DNA of 64,000 bases from Mycteria americana (lineage: Eukaryota; Chordata; Aves; Ciconiiformes; Ciconiidae). A model generated the notes under the pieces. That model was not told the origin of the DNA. It made no database searches and saw only the letters and a list, made by a program, of their open reading frames with translations. Both the position numbers and the translations under genes were made by a program. Below, one piece after another: positions 1 through 11,353 of this stretch; positions within the stretch are counted from its first letter, which is position 1; every line of letters starts with the position of its first letter. The DNA lies in assembly GCF_035582795.1 (NCBI RefSeq), contig NC_134366.1, positions 106,461,756 through 106,525,755 of the forward strand. The letters are read 5' to 3'.

Positions 1-3000
1 TCTTACATTATCAACAAAACAGTTGGAAAATATTAAAATAAATAAAGCTTTCAAGGATTTGCAGAGTTGCCTGTAACTTTATAAAAGTAACCAGAAGAAA
101 TTTACCTTTCTTGTCTTGTTCTGACTCTTTGGCTGTCATGGGTGAAATTCTTAGTTGCTGTCCTCCTGATTAAAAAAAAAAAAGGCATCAAACCACAACA
201 TTCACTTCTGTCAGGGCTGTCAAAAAGGTGGAGAAAATTACCCAAGAGTTCTGGCTGTTCTTTGAATAAAATGAAGAAAAAAGAACACATTTATTTCCTT
301 CATTTTTATTTTTATTTCTTTCAATGTACATGTCCAAATCCAAACATAATTCCTTCTTGGGCTTTTTCTACCACTGTTGATTTTATTGCCTGATTTTTAA
401 ATGAATTCAGTGCAACTTAAGGAGATTACATGTCACAGATAAGTACCCTGGATGTGAGTGACTACACAAGTGGTGGCCAACTTCAATGGATAATTTATAT
501 ATATTTATTTTGCTCTACAAAAACATACCACACTAAGTGCTAAATATTACTAATTACTACTTCTATTATGAATTATGTCTCTGTTAACTGTCATAACTAC
601 AGTGAGCTACGCAAAGTGTGAAACCGTATAACTGACTTTTTATAAGGGACCTGAAATAAAATTCTATTAATACATAATAATTAATATTCCTCTCTTTTGT
701 CCTTTACAGTTTAATTTGCAAACTCACTCAGAGGTAATAAAAAAAGGTCTATATCACCCCAGAAAGTATATATCCAAGATGCTGTGCTAACAGAAAGTAT
801 ATATCCAAGATGCTGTGCTAAATTTTGTATTTATTTAACCCATAAGTCTTTAGATTAATCCTGTTTGTTGAATTTGAGCTGATTACAAAGATACACAGTC
901 AAAGATAAATACGTTAGACCTCAACAATGTCCAGTTAATTGATGAGTCTACTTAAAATTACTTAACTGTTTACATTAGCCTGTATTAGAGATATTATTTT
1001 CACATTTATTTTATGCATGACTGTCCAATAATCAAATGTATCTATTCTATCAGTCATTGAACTATTCATCTTTTTTCTCAGTCCTTGTTATTTATAGACA
1101 AAAATACTTATTTCAAGAAGCTCATGTGTTCTCCAGTATAGCAATACTCTGCTTTTCCAAGTTTCTACAACATGAACAAATAATTCCTAGTAATAATAAT
1201 ATGAATAATCTAATGTAATATAAAGTCATAATGCAGGTGCTGTTTTAGGAATTTTGCTATAATATAAAATGCCCAAAGTAATGATGAGGTGGTAACTGTC
1301 TTTGAACTTTCAGTATGAAAACTAGAACCTACTTCTTGAAGATGCTCATTTACAGATTGCATTAGGTTTTGCTGAAGTGAGTAGGAAACTCTTGGTTTTG
1401 TTATTTTTCAATTTGCTGGAAAAGATGTTCCATGACTGAGTAGTTGTTGACTGTGCTTAATGTTAGAGTTCCTGAAACAATGACTAGTTTTGTTAAAACC
1501 CTTGGAGATCAGATTACACCTCACCTTCAAAGTCCCAAAGGAATGAAATTCATTACAATTGTGATCCCATTCTTTGTGCATGTTGACAATGTCTTGAGAA
1601 AAAACCCACAATGATTGAAAAGACCACACAAAACAATTTCAAAATGCTTTAGGCACAAACTATGTGAGTGACAACTACAAATTTAAGTGCTGTAATTCTT
1701 TGATTAATATAAAGAAAGTGATTTAGATTATTTTGATAACAGCCTTTAGGGAAAAAATGACACTTAAAGGAATATAAAAATCTGAGGTCTGAATTACTCA
1801 CCTAAGATGTGTATTTATAAATAACCTGTCACCTATATTTTGGAGGGAGAAGAAAAAAGCTGAGTTATTGGCTTTTTACAAAGTAAACTACCTACTGTAT
1901 ACTCTAGAAGTGACACTTACATTTTTTCCTACCATATCCAAAACCTCAAGAACTTGAAACACATAATAACCTATTACAGAGCCAGAGTATGGACATGATA
2001 AGAAAGCAAATTCAGAATTTACTTCTAGGTCACTAAAAAGAGCAAAACTATTCTCTCTTCAAAAAATGCTTCCATATGAAGACTTCTCTTCATTAATAGC
2101 AGTTTTGAAGACTGGCTGTACAGTTCAATAATGTATAAACATTTAGTGCCTAGTACCCTAACATGAAATAAAATTACCTGTTTTAAGAAGTACATTTGAA
2201 GCCCAATTCTGCTTAAAGGTTCTACTTGTTTGCCATAAAGGAAAACAATTTCACTCACTTAGGTGGTCACATAAAGAATTAGACACCTAACTTTGAAACT
2301 TCCTGTTTTACCATTATTAATTTTTCACAAAATAAAATCCAGTACTTATCAGTGCTTTAAACAACACCTGTTGCATGACTCAGTATCTCCTCAGGAAGGA
2401 GAAGCCCCAGAACTCTGTAGATCTGCAAAGAAATCCAACATGCCATTCATCTCTATTCATAAACCTTTGAAGCAAATTTGTATCCCACATGCTGCCCTTC
2501 TTCATTGAGGCTTGGCCCCTAGAATTATTCTGCCATTCACTCTGCTGTATCTACAGCCTGATTTTGTGTAAAAAGCTAAAAGGGAAAGGGAAAGATCCTG
2601 AAAAAGAGAATCATATCCCTGCTGTATCACTTGCTTCCCCCTCTAAGAATCCAAAAGATCCTTGCTTAGGCTGTTTCAGCTCTTAGACAAATCAGCGCTG
2701 ACACCAAGTAATGCACACCTTAACAGGAAGTGAGATACAGCATTTGCTGAAGTTGTCATTCTTTCATTTTTGTAGCTACTTTCACATCTGTTTGATTCTT
2801 CAGCTCATTATTCAAGAAAATAATTTGATCATACCCAAACAAGATATTTTTTAGTGCATCTTCAGAAAACTCTTTACTGAGAACTGTCAAATACATAATA
2901 CTTATATATTGCATGATTTTTAAAGAAACACAAAATTTAAATTACTTTTTTCAGCTTTCTTAGTGCAAATAAGTACCAATAAATTACGGAATTTGCAGAT

Positions 3001-3475
3001 GGGCCTAACAAAGAGTTCAGTCAAAAGTCGTATCTATTTTGTACCTCATAATTATTTTGCTTATAGAAACTGCAAAATCAGATAAAAATTTATAGCATGA
3101 CTCAATGCTGAGGGACATAAGTGACAAAGCTCACCTGGGCAAGTGAAACTGCAGATGCCACACGCCTCTTTGAATGTGAAAAATCACTGAGTCAAACAGG
3201 AAAAGGAAGAAGAGTAAATTTACCTGTGCCAAGCCATTAAAAAAACATTCTTTTCTCTCTTCATCCTCCTCAGAAGAAAAGACACATATAGCAAGAGCAC
3301 ATATAAAAAACACAAGACAGAAATTCAGTCAAGTTCCTACTAAAGGAACCAATCTATTGGTAAGCTCAGACCATCATTAATATTCTTGATGAAATTTTAG
3401 GTGAAAGTGTCACTCCTATTTACAAGGATTTTGCATATTTGGGATTGTCTACTGTGAAAAGGATTCTTAGGATAG
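1..3475. other. AT-rich unique sequence, no gene seen
   Basis: AT-rich sequence with no open frame that looks coding; the longest frames are under 90 codons, show no recognisable domain and overlap on both strands. The only structure I see is the 31-bp tandem duplication at 760-821. It is most likely intergenic or intronic. Confidence 0.6.
760..821. repeat. 31-bp perfect tandem duplication (2 copies)
   Basis: Two identical head-to-tail 31-bp units, 760-790 and 791-821, each beginning CAGAAAGTATATATCC and ending GATGCTGTGCTAA. The lack of divergence suggests a recent slippage or replication duplication. No coding or regulatory role is evident. Confidence 0.95.
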
Positions 3476-3558
3476 GAGCATAGGTTCTTTGGATAACTCA
3501 GATTAGAAGGGACTTCAAGAGGTCTCAAGTCCAACCTTCTACACCCTCAGTTGAACTT
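3476..3558 (-). mobile_element. CR1 3'-end fragment
   Basis: About 80 bp resembling the 3' untranslated end of an avian CR1 LINE read on the minus strand, recognised by the AGAAGGGACTTCAAGAGGTC and GTCCAACCTTCT words. It directly abuts the pentanucleotide array at 3561. It is too short to place in a subfamily. Confidence 0.55.
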
Positions 3559-3560
3559 TA

Positions 3561-3700
3561 GAATAGAATAGAATAGAATAGAACAGAATAGAATAGAATA
3601 GAATAGAATAGAATAGAATAGAATAGAATAGAATACAATACAATACAATACAATACAATACAATAGAATAGAATAGAATAGAATAGAATAGAATAGAATA
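3561..3700. repeat. (GAATA)n pentanucleotide microsatellite, 28 units
   Basis: Twenty-eight 5-bp units without a frame break. Twenty-one are GAATA, one is GAACA, and six consecutive units (3636-3665) are CAATA. The block of CAATA variants points to local spread of a single G-to-C change by slippage. On the minus strand it reads (TATTC)n and lies at the 3' terminus of the following minus-strand CR1, so it probably grew from that element's 3' tail repeat. Confidence 0.97.
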
Positions 3701-3703
3701 GAT

Positions 3704-4295
3704 AGTTCAGTTGGAAGGGACCTACAACAATCACCTAGTCCAACTGCAACTTGCTCCAGTTTATCAATGCCTTTCTCTAGATGGGTCTATGAGTGCTGAA
3801 CAGGCGGGAATAATAATTTTCCTCCAGCTACCAGCTGTGTTCCTGTTAATATGGTCCAGGACATTCTTTTCTGCCAGCACACACTGCTGGCTCATGTCCA
3901 GCTTATGCAGAGCTGTTCCCCTGCCACTCTGTCCCTGGCCTGTATTCTTGCAGAGAGTTTTCCCTTCCCATGCACAGGAAGCTGCTGAATTTCAAAAGGT
4001 TCCTGTTAATCTATTCTTTTGGCCTGTCTAGGTGGCTCTAAATGGCAGCCCTGACCTTGATCACAATTGGTCACCGTTGCCCACTTTGGTGCCACCTGCA
4101 AGCTTGAGAAGCAAGGACTCCATTGCTTTCTCCAGGTCACTGATAAATGTGCTTAAAAGGACAGGTTCCAGAATAAACCTCTGCAGCTCTTGTCATTCAA
4201 CTCCAGGTAAACTATGACCAACTAACCACTGCTCTCTGAGCTTGATGATCCGACCAGTCACTAGGAATCTTCCCTGATCTCCATGTCTTTTCAAA
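3704..4295 (-). mobile_element. CR1 LINE fragment (3' half)
   Basis: Minus-strand CR1 covering the 3' end (TTCAGTTGGAAGGGACCTAC at the tail side) back into the reverse-transcriptase part of ORF2. The region around 4085-4170 corresponds to the CR1 segment encoding the conserved stretch before the RT active site, seen as the words CACCTGCAAGCTTGAGAAGC and AAAAGGACAGGTTCCAG. It is heavily diverged, with frameshifts and stops, so no frame survives. The 5' side is cut by the next CR1 at 4297. Confidence 0.8.
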
Positions 4296-4296
4296 G

Positions 4297-5930
4297 AAGT
4301 CACAGAATCACAGAATCACAGAATGGTTAAGGTTGGAAGGGATGTCCAGAGGTCACCTGGTGCAACCACCCTGCTCAAGCAGGGCCACATAGAGCTAGTT
4401 GCTCAGGACCATGTCCAGGTAGCTTTTAAATATCTCCAAGGTGGCTCCACAGCCTCTCTGGGTAACCTCTGTCAGTGCTCACTCACCCTCAAAGTGAAAA
4501 AGTGTTTCGTTCAGATGGAAGCTCCTGTGTTTCAGTTTATGCCCATTGCCTCTGGTCCTGTCACAGGGCACCACTGAAAAGAGCCTGGGTCTGTCTTCTT
4601 TGCACCCTCCCTTCAGGTATTTACATACATTGATAAGATCTCCCCTGAGCCTTCTCTTCTCCAGGCTAAACAGTCCCAGCTCGCTAAGCCTTTCCTTATA
4701 TCACAGATGCTCCAGTCCCTTAATCATCTTAGTGGCCCTTTGCTGGACCACTCGCCAGTGTGTCCATGTCTCTCTTGTACTGGGGTGCCCAGAACTGGAT
4801 CCAGCACTCCAGGTGTGGCCTCATCCAGTGCTGAGTAGAGGGGAAGGACCATCTCCCTCAACCTGCTGGCAACACTCCCCATGCAGCCCAGGATACCGTT
4901 AGCCGCCTTTTCCACAAGGGCACATTGTTGGCTCATGTTCAATGGTGGTGTTCACCAGGACCCCCAGGTCCTTTTCTGCAAAGTTGCTTTCCAGCCAGTC
5001 AGCTGCCAGCATATTCTGGTGCATGAGGTTGTATCTCCCCAGGTGCAGGACTTTGCACTTGTTGAACTTTGTGAGCCCATTTCTTCAGCCTGTCGAGGTC
5101 CCTCTGGATGGCAGGACAATCCTCTGCATATCAGCCACTCCTTCCAGTTTTGTGTCCTCAGTAAACTTGCTGAGGGCACACTCTGCTGCATCATCCAGAA
5201 CATTAATGAAGATGTTGACCAGGACTGGACCCAGTATTGACTCCAGCTAGTTACTGGCCTCCAACTAGACTTCATGCCACTGATCACCACCATCTGGGCC
5301 TGGCCATTCACCCAATTTTCAGTCCACCTCGCTGTGTGCTCATCCAGCCCACAATTCATCAGGTTCTCTATGATGATCTTGTGGGAGACAGCGTTGAAAG
5401 CCTTCTAAAGCTAGAAAGCAGCCTCACAAGAGCTCTTGCCAGCTCTCTCAACAACATTGGGTACAGATCATGGATTTGTATGGGTCAAGTTTTCTCAAGT
5501 TACCCCTGCCTCAATCTGCATCCACTGCTGGTAGTTCTCCTTGAACCCTTTCACTAAGCACAGAGGCCAGGGACATCTTATTGGTGAAGACTGAAGCAAA
5601 CAAGACACTGGGTGCCTCAGCCTTATCTGGGTATGCTGTTACTAAACCACCCATTCCATTCAGCAATGGGCCCACATTTTCCTTGTTCAGCCTTTTATTA
5701 CTGATGTCACAATAGAAGTTCTTCTTGTTGCCCTTGATCTCCAGCACAGGTGTCAACTCCAGTTGAGGTTTGGCCTCCTAACACCTTCCATGAATCTCTG
5801 GGCAGTATTTCTTAAATTCCTTCTTCACAGCCTGTCCCTGCTTGCACCATCTGTGTATACTGCCTGTCTGCAGTGGAGATCCACCATGAGTTCTCTGCTT
5901 AACTATGTCAGTCTCTTCACAGTCGTGTTT
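4297..5930 (-). mobile_element. CR1 LINE copy, 5'-truncated, internally deleted
   Basis: The longest of the younger CR1 copies here. Its 3' tail on the minus strand is (ATTCTGTG)n, seen as three CACAGAAT units at 4301-4324. Going toward its 5' side it carries the 3' UTR, the ORF2 C-terminus, the RT palm and fingers, and the segment between endonuclease and RT, up to about 5930. Compared with the copy at 44966-45768, the sequence after GCGTTGAAAGCCTT (near 5390-5404) jumps about 300 bp ahead to the CAGCCTCACAAG segment, so part of the RT fingers is missing. The upstream end is 5'-truncated, as is usual for CR1. Confidence 0.92.
4724..5756 (-). pseudogene. CR1 ORF2 relic (endonuclease-RT linker and RT)
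   Basis: Broken remains of the CR1 reverse-transcriptase gene in the element above. Three minus-strand stretches are recognisable. 5511-5756 reads through the endonuclease-RT linker (GNKKNFY, NVGPLLNG and FASVF-like words). 4952-5359 holds RT palm-region words such as NWVNGQAQ and VISG. 4724-4942 holds the distal part ([23 protein letters not shown]). They are in different frames with stops between them and the expected FADD active-site block is not intact, so the protein cannot be made. ORF2 in living elements copies CR1 RNA into DNA by target-primed reverse transcription. Confidence 0.85.
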
Positions 5931-7338
5931 CTAGGCTGAGGTGCCAAATGGGTACAGGAGTTATACTGATGTGTTTCTAATAGAATGGCAACCTAGAAAA
6001 ATCTGCATGTATCAGCAAATATATTGGATGAACATAGATAATGAAAGGATGATGTACTGCCCCCTTAAAAAAACCCTCAGCAGATCCACACAACCTTAAT
6101 GAAACCAGAGGTGAGGGAAATGTACTTTAACAAAACATCCAATGAGGTAAACATTTAAGATTTAGCCTGTTGAGGAAAATTCTAAGGTCTGCCATTTTTA
6201 AAGGCATCTAAGGAACTTGCACAGCCAGTCCCACAGCGGTGCCAATGGAGCTGGATACCCACGTTCCCTACGCACCTTTGCAAATCCCAGCCCACACCTA
6301 TACAGGTTGGTGAAAACTTTGGAGATTAATGATAATGGAAAGGTTTCACCCTCACATGCTTTGAAAGTCAACGATAAAAATTTAAAAACTAACATGCAAC
6401 CTGACAGGAAGCCAATCCAGAGGACAGAGAACAGTAGTGGTAACAGCATAATCACTAGGAACTGGAACACATGGTTGCTGCAGCATTTGAACATGTTGGA
6501 GCCAGAAGGAATTTATCTGACAGTGTAACTGATAATGAAGTACAGTACTGTTACATCAAGTTGATCAAGCATACACCAAACTCCAGCATCACTCTTATAT
6601 CTCATACAGCTCCATCTAGGAGTGGCCACTTGACAAAAGATACACTTATTGTGCACCTATTTGATAAACAATTAACATCACTGAATAGGAAACAGGCATT
6701 TAAGTTATTGCCAACACATCACCAGAACCTAGAATGAAAGACCACTGAAGCTGGCCAGTTTCATTGACTTCAGTGGAATTTGGATCTACCATACTGCTTA
6801 AATATTACATATTCAGGGAGAAAACCAAGTTGTCTTCTCAAGGAAGTTACTGTTTTAATCAGAGTGAACATGGCACACTAAAAAGAAGATGGGATGCACA
6901 TGGGGATGCGCATGTAATACGTATTATATACCTGTGTGTGTGTGTGTGTGTATACATATATAGTGTTTATTTGATCAATGATTCATAGTTTTTGTTCCCT
7001 TTGGCTTGAATAAGGATACTAAAACTGTAATGCTGTGTCCAGTCTACATTTCCTTACAGTCAATAATAAGACTGAAAAAAACAGCTAACAGCTTGCATGC
7101 ATAAAATATATTCTCAGGTATTTTAAAATTACACTAGAAAGCCAGGTTTTAAAGGCACAAACAGGTTAATATTGAAAAGAGTTTTGATTAAATGATCAAA
7201 CTTTGCTGTACTGTGAATGCACCTGAAGCTATTTCAGTTAAAAACACAAAAGTTCTCCTCATTTATTTCAGAAGAGGAAAGAATTAAGACAGGTTTTTTG
7301 ACAAATATATATGCATTGCCAGATGATCTGTTGGCTCT
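5931..7338. other. Unique sequence, no gene seen
   Basis: Moderately AT-rich DNA between the CR1 cluster and the LTR. Open frames of about 100 codons occur at 6198-6528 on both strands, but they overlap each other and show no recognisable domain. A (TG)n tract lies at 6933-6962. Confidence 0.55.
6933..6962. repeat. (TG)n microsatellite with TATACATATATA flank
   Basis: Nine TG dinucleotides followed by an alternating TATACATATATA tail. An ordinary dinucleotide repeat, likely polymorphic. Confidence 0.95.
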
Positions 7339-7343
7339 GTGCC

Positions 7344-7863
7344 TGTCGTGGTTTAACCCCAGCCGGCAACTAAGCCCCACACAGCTGCTCGCTCACTCCC
7401 CTGCGGTGGGATGGGGGAGAGAATTAGAAGAGTAAAAGTGAGAAAACTCGTGGGTTGAGATACAGTTTAATAGGTAAAGCAAAAGCCGCGCACAAAAGCA
7501 AAGCAAAACAAGGAATTCATTCACTCCTTCCCATCAGCAGCAGGTGTTCACCCATCTCAAGGCAAGCAGGGCTCCATCACATGTAACGGTTACTTGGGAA
7601 GACAAACGCCATCACTCCAAACGTCTATCAACTATGATGTCTATGAACGTCTGGATCAACTATCTTGGCTGTGCCCCCTCCCAACTTCCCATGCACCTGG
7701 CAGAGCATGGGAAGCTGAAAAGTCCTTGACTAGTGTAAACATTGCTTAGCAACAAGTAAAACATCCCTGTGTTATCAACACTGTTTTCAGCACAAATCCA
7801 AAACATAGCCCCATACTAGCTACTGTAAAGAAAATTAACTCTGTCCCAGCCAAAACCAGCACA
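7344..7863 (-). mobile_element. Solo LTR of an avian ERVL-like retrovirus
   Basis: A 520-bp element with canonical ends: the plus strand starts TGTCGTGG and ends CAGCACA. A perfect 5-bp target duplication, GTGCC, flanks it at 7339-7343 and 7864-7868, which fixes the boundaries and favours an ERVL-type integrase. The orientation is minus, because the end at 7344 matches the 3' end of the plus-strand LTR at 61545-62106 (…ACCACGACA). The middle lacks the TATA segment seen in that copy (expected near 7625-7665), so this LTR probably has no working promoter. No internal retroviral genes lie beside it, so it is a solo LTR left by recombination between two LTRs. Confidence 0.92.
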
Positions 7864-8334
7864 GTGCCAAAAGACTGTTTGTTGGTAGCTAGATGTTTAC
7901 AACTCTCAAAAAAACCCAAAAAATCTTTTCCTGAAACTCTGAAAGAGACATATAGAAGTGGCTAGTAAAGGTACCGTGCAATAGATCATGTAAACTTAAG
8001 GTCTGTTGAGAACTCCTTTAATCCACCAAAGTCCTTAAATAAAACATCATCTATAATGAAGAATTGTGCACCAGCTGTTTTAAACTCCATGGACAAGAAA
8101 AGGTATATCCACAAAAGAAAATTAAATCAAAAAAGCCTCTGACATTAGTGACAAGCTTTTTGGAGCAGTCACAGTTGCTTCAAATGCAGCTTTGGAAGAT
8201 CTATGCTATCACTTGGAGGCAACTCAGGCCTCATCTTTTCCATCCCTCCCTAAATACTTAAAAGATGATCAAATTAAAATTTTTGCCCAGAGATTTTGCT
8301 GACCTACTGACAGAGTAATTTGGGTCATCACAGA

Positions 8335-8620
8335 GTAATTTAGGTATGAAGGGGCCATGGGAGGCCATCCGCTGGAACATATGGCTCGAGGCATGTTTAA
8401 CATCAAAGCTAGATCAGATTGCCTAGGGCCTTGTCCAATCGCATTCTGAAGCTCTCTGAGGATGGGTATTTCACAACCTGTCCAGGCAAACTGTTCCAGT
8501 GCATTAATGCAGTAACGGTACTAGAAAAACAGTGCAAGCAATGGGAGGTGTCTGACAGCCACTGGAGCATTAAGGATTTCCTCTCCTTCCAGCAGTAAGC
8601 GATGCAGGGCTCCATGTCAT
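8335..8620 (-). mobile_element. CR1 3' fragment with ORF2 C-terminus
   Basis: An older minus-strand CR1 piece. A frame at 8409-8615 ends in LDKALGNLI, a typical CR1 ORF2 C-terminus, and contains HWNSLPGQVV just before it. The 3' UTR side (8335-8400) is diverged and the tail repeat is lost. Nothing upstream of the last ~70 codons survives. Confidence 0.8.
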
Positions 8621-9334
8621 GCAGGACTGCTTAGACAGAGGGTTCCCAAGAAGCGGGCTACATACAGGAGCAGTGGCACTTCCACAAAGACTGACGGGTA
8701 CAAGGCCCTGCAACCACATGCAATTCCTGGCCACACCAGAACCTAAGGAGACTTTGTAGAGATGGCCTAGTATGTCCTAGTCTGAAGGGGCAGGATAGTG
8801 TCAGTGATACAAAAGAACTGATCTGGAAAATTAGAAACGGGTTTATGTTGAAATTGCGGGAAACAAGGACAGGGTGGAGAGGAGCTGAAAAGCTGTGATC
8901 AGCCCCAGGTTCCCTTCAACTGTTCTGGGTGTTACCACATGATGTCGTAAAAATGGGTGAAATCAAGTTGCTTGCATCCTGGCAACACAAAAAAGTATGT
9001 TGCTCTCAAGAAATGTGTGTTTGAATGAGGTTCTGAACACAGATTTAATGTCAATCATGAGACTATGATTTTCTGTTTTGGAGGAGAGAGATGACTGCAT
9101 CGTCGCTGATTGTGTCTTAATAATAATGCAGTTCTTATTTTGTAAGCAGCTCTATGACTCTGGCATATGCTTAGCTTTTTCCACATTCTTCCTTTTATTG
9201 CCCTTCAATCACTTCCTAACCAACTTCCTTTTGCTCCTCTTTTTGAATGATTCATCTCCTCCTAAAGTTAATTGTGGAACTGACGAGATGGGTCCTGCTA
9301 TGCCCAGTTTACTCCAGTTATGTTCTACATTATT
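8621..9334. other. Unique sequence, no gene seen
   Basis: No repeat or coding signal that I recognise. A 101-codon plus frame starts at 9078, but it has low-complexity hydrophobic content and runs into the retroposon-tail relic below. Confidence 0.5.
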
Positions 9335-9450
9335 TGCAATTTGTCTATTTAGATTGTCAACTCTGTGTTTGTACAGGGTTTAGCAAAATGGGGATCAATA
9401 CTTGGCTGACCCTTAACCACTGCAATAATAAATATGATTAATAACAATGT
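9335..9450 (+). mobile_element. Ancient sauropsid retroposon 3' tail (CR1/SINE type)
   Basis: The stretch TTTAGATTGTCAACTC, TGTTTGTACAGGGTTTAGCA, AAATGGGGATC and a final AATAATAAATATGATTAATAA matches, from memory, the 3' tail of old CR1-like LINEs and their SINE partners in turtles and other sauropsids (GATTGTAAGCTC, GTACAGCGCCTAGCAC, AATGGGG, ending in AATAAT repeats). It is a diverged relic. The family assignment needs a repeat-library search. Confidence 0.5.
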
Positions 9451-10039
9451 CAGGATTTTTCTTTTTTTTTTGTGTGTCCAAGAACACTAACAGAAACAAA
9501 TTCATTGAGGAAAGATGAAAACCACAGTGGTTCCTACTGCTCTATTCTCTCCATTCCACCTGCTGTTTAAATCCAGATTTACAAAGCCAAATAAGCAGTC
9601 ATTCTGCCTCAAACTTTGCTCATTTTTTTCACTGTATGAAAGATAAGCCACTGCTACTATACAGAGAGCAATAGTTCATTCAGCCTCCAATATCTGATAT
9701 CCTTTACTTCCCAAAGTTACCTTTAGATCATTAAAGAATTTTATCAGCTAGACCTTTTGCGCTCTGATACCCATCAAGAGGAGAAGGGAGCCTCCAGTGT
9801 CTGCACGCTGATAAGAAAGTCCTGCTCAGAAAAAATAAATTACCATCTTCTGTCTTATTTAACACTGCTTATTCCTTTTTTTTTGAACTATAGTCTGTCT
9901 CAGAGTGTGATCAACTAAGATTATTGCTTTTCATGCAAAACAAGATCATTATGCTGTCCTACCACCTTCCCATCCTGTATTTAGCTGGTTATAATATATT
10001 GTGCTTGTCATAAAATTACCTTATGAGCATTTGTAGGCA

Positions 10040-10110
10040 AGAGTATTTATATTACATGTTATACAGAGCCTAGCACTTCTTAATCAGGGCACTTTTATTA
10101 TAAGTACTAC
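10040..10110 (+). mobile_element. Second ancient retroposon-tail relic
   Basis: GTTATACAGAGCCTAGCACT, followed by an AATCAGGGCAC segment and AAGTACTACC, aligns to the same tail consensus as 9335-9450 (GTACAGCGCCTAGCAC, then a GGGCC-like block, then a GGTGCTAC-like block). It is shorter and more decayed than that copy. Confidence 0.38.
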
Positions 10111-11348
10111 CAACAATTTAAAAGAGGGGAAAAGAAAATTCATATTTTTATATTTAAACAATTGTAATTTTTCTATTTGAAAAGGTGCAGAGTGTTCAGG
10201 GACTGATAAAGGTCCCTTTGAGGTAAAAAGGAGTCCAAATCTGATAATCCCCTCCACTTCTACAAGCAGAGGGGACCCAAATGAGCAGCTTTTGCCTGAG
10301 GAAGGACCTATGGATATCTCCTGCCTGCACTTCGGCACAATCACTGCCACAGCAGGCAGTTACTATCACCAGACACAATTTCGTGTGCAAATGTTCATAT
10401 TAAAATCAGAAGTGTAAGCAATAGCCACTCTATCCAAGACCGAATATATGTAGTAAAAGCAGTTACTTAAGAATAACTGTGTTAGCTCCTTATAATAATT
10501 TTGCCAGAAAGGTTTTTTGCACAGGGAAGGGAAAAATGTATCATTGACATCTGCTTTTTGCCCTCCATAGCTAAATGCATTTTCACCTCTCTTCTCTATA
10601 CCCTGATATGCTTATGATGTGTTCCTAAAACGTCCAACAGCTCACAAATTGATGGATAGCAATTTTTCCCATGAAAATTACTGTGACAGAGGAGCAATGC
10701 AGGCAGGGACTTAGAGAAATACATACAGTTTAAATACATAGGGAGAGTGTGCATGGCATGGGGGATGGAGAGGCAAGAGTCATATCATCCTTATCATCAG
10801 CTGGAGGAGATGTTGGGTTTTTTTAGTGGCTGTTTTTACAGCAGCTGAGAACTTTTGAAATCATCCTTCACCAATCAATTCATACTGAGCTCTGCTAACT
10901 CTTGTCACAACGCTGGTTTTCTGTCCTTCCCTCTGGATAGTCTTGCTGACCTTGATTCAGCGGAGGAAGACGATGAGGATGAAAACATAGCCATTCAGAC
11001 AGAGAGAAAAAGCACTCACACTAAAAGATTTACACTGGATATTCAGGCCCACAGATGAGGTGGCAGAGTCTGACAGATAGCGCATCACCTTCAGAAAGGT
11101 CTCAGGCACTGAAAAGCCATCACCTTCTCCAGCAGGTGATCCTGGTGATCTTGCTGTACGTTTAGAATAGGAAAATCAGAGCCTAAGCAGCATGGTGGCT
11201 GGGAGAACTAACAATTACAAGACTGCTAAACCTAAGGAACCAGAAGTTGAGTGTCTGAGAGAGGAAAGAACTTTTAGCCAAACTGTTTAAATTTTGATTT
11301 TGGTTCTACAAGAGTTATCACCTGTAGCAATATCAACTTAGCTCAAAA
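10111..11348. other. Unique sequence; one weak exon-like segment
   Basis: Mostly unique DNA. A short acidic frame at about 10940-11055 is described among the findings but is not supported well enough to call as an exon. No repeats are recognised. Confidence 0.45.
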
Positions 11349-11353
11349 AAGAC

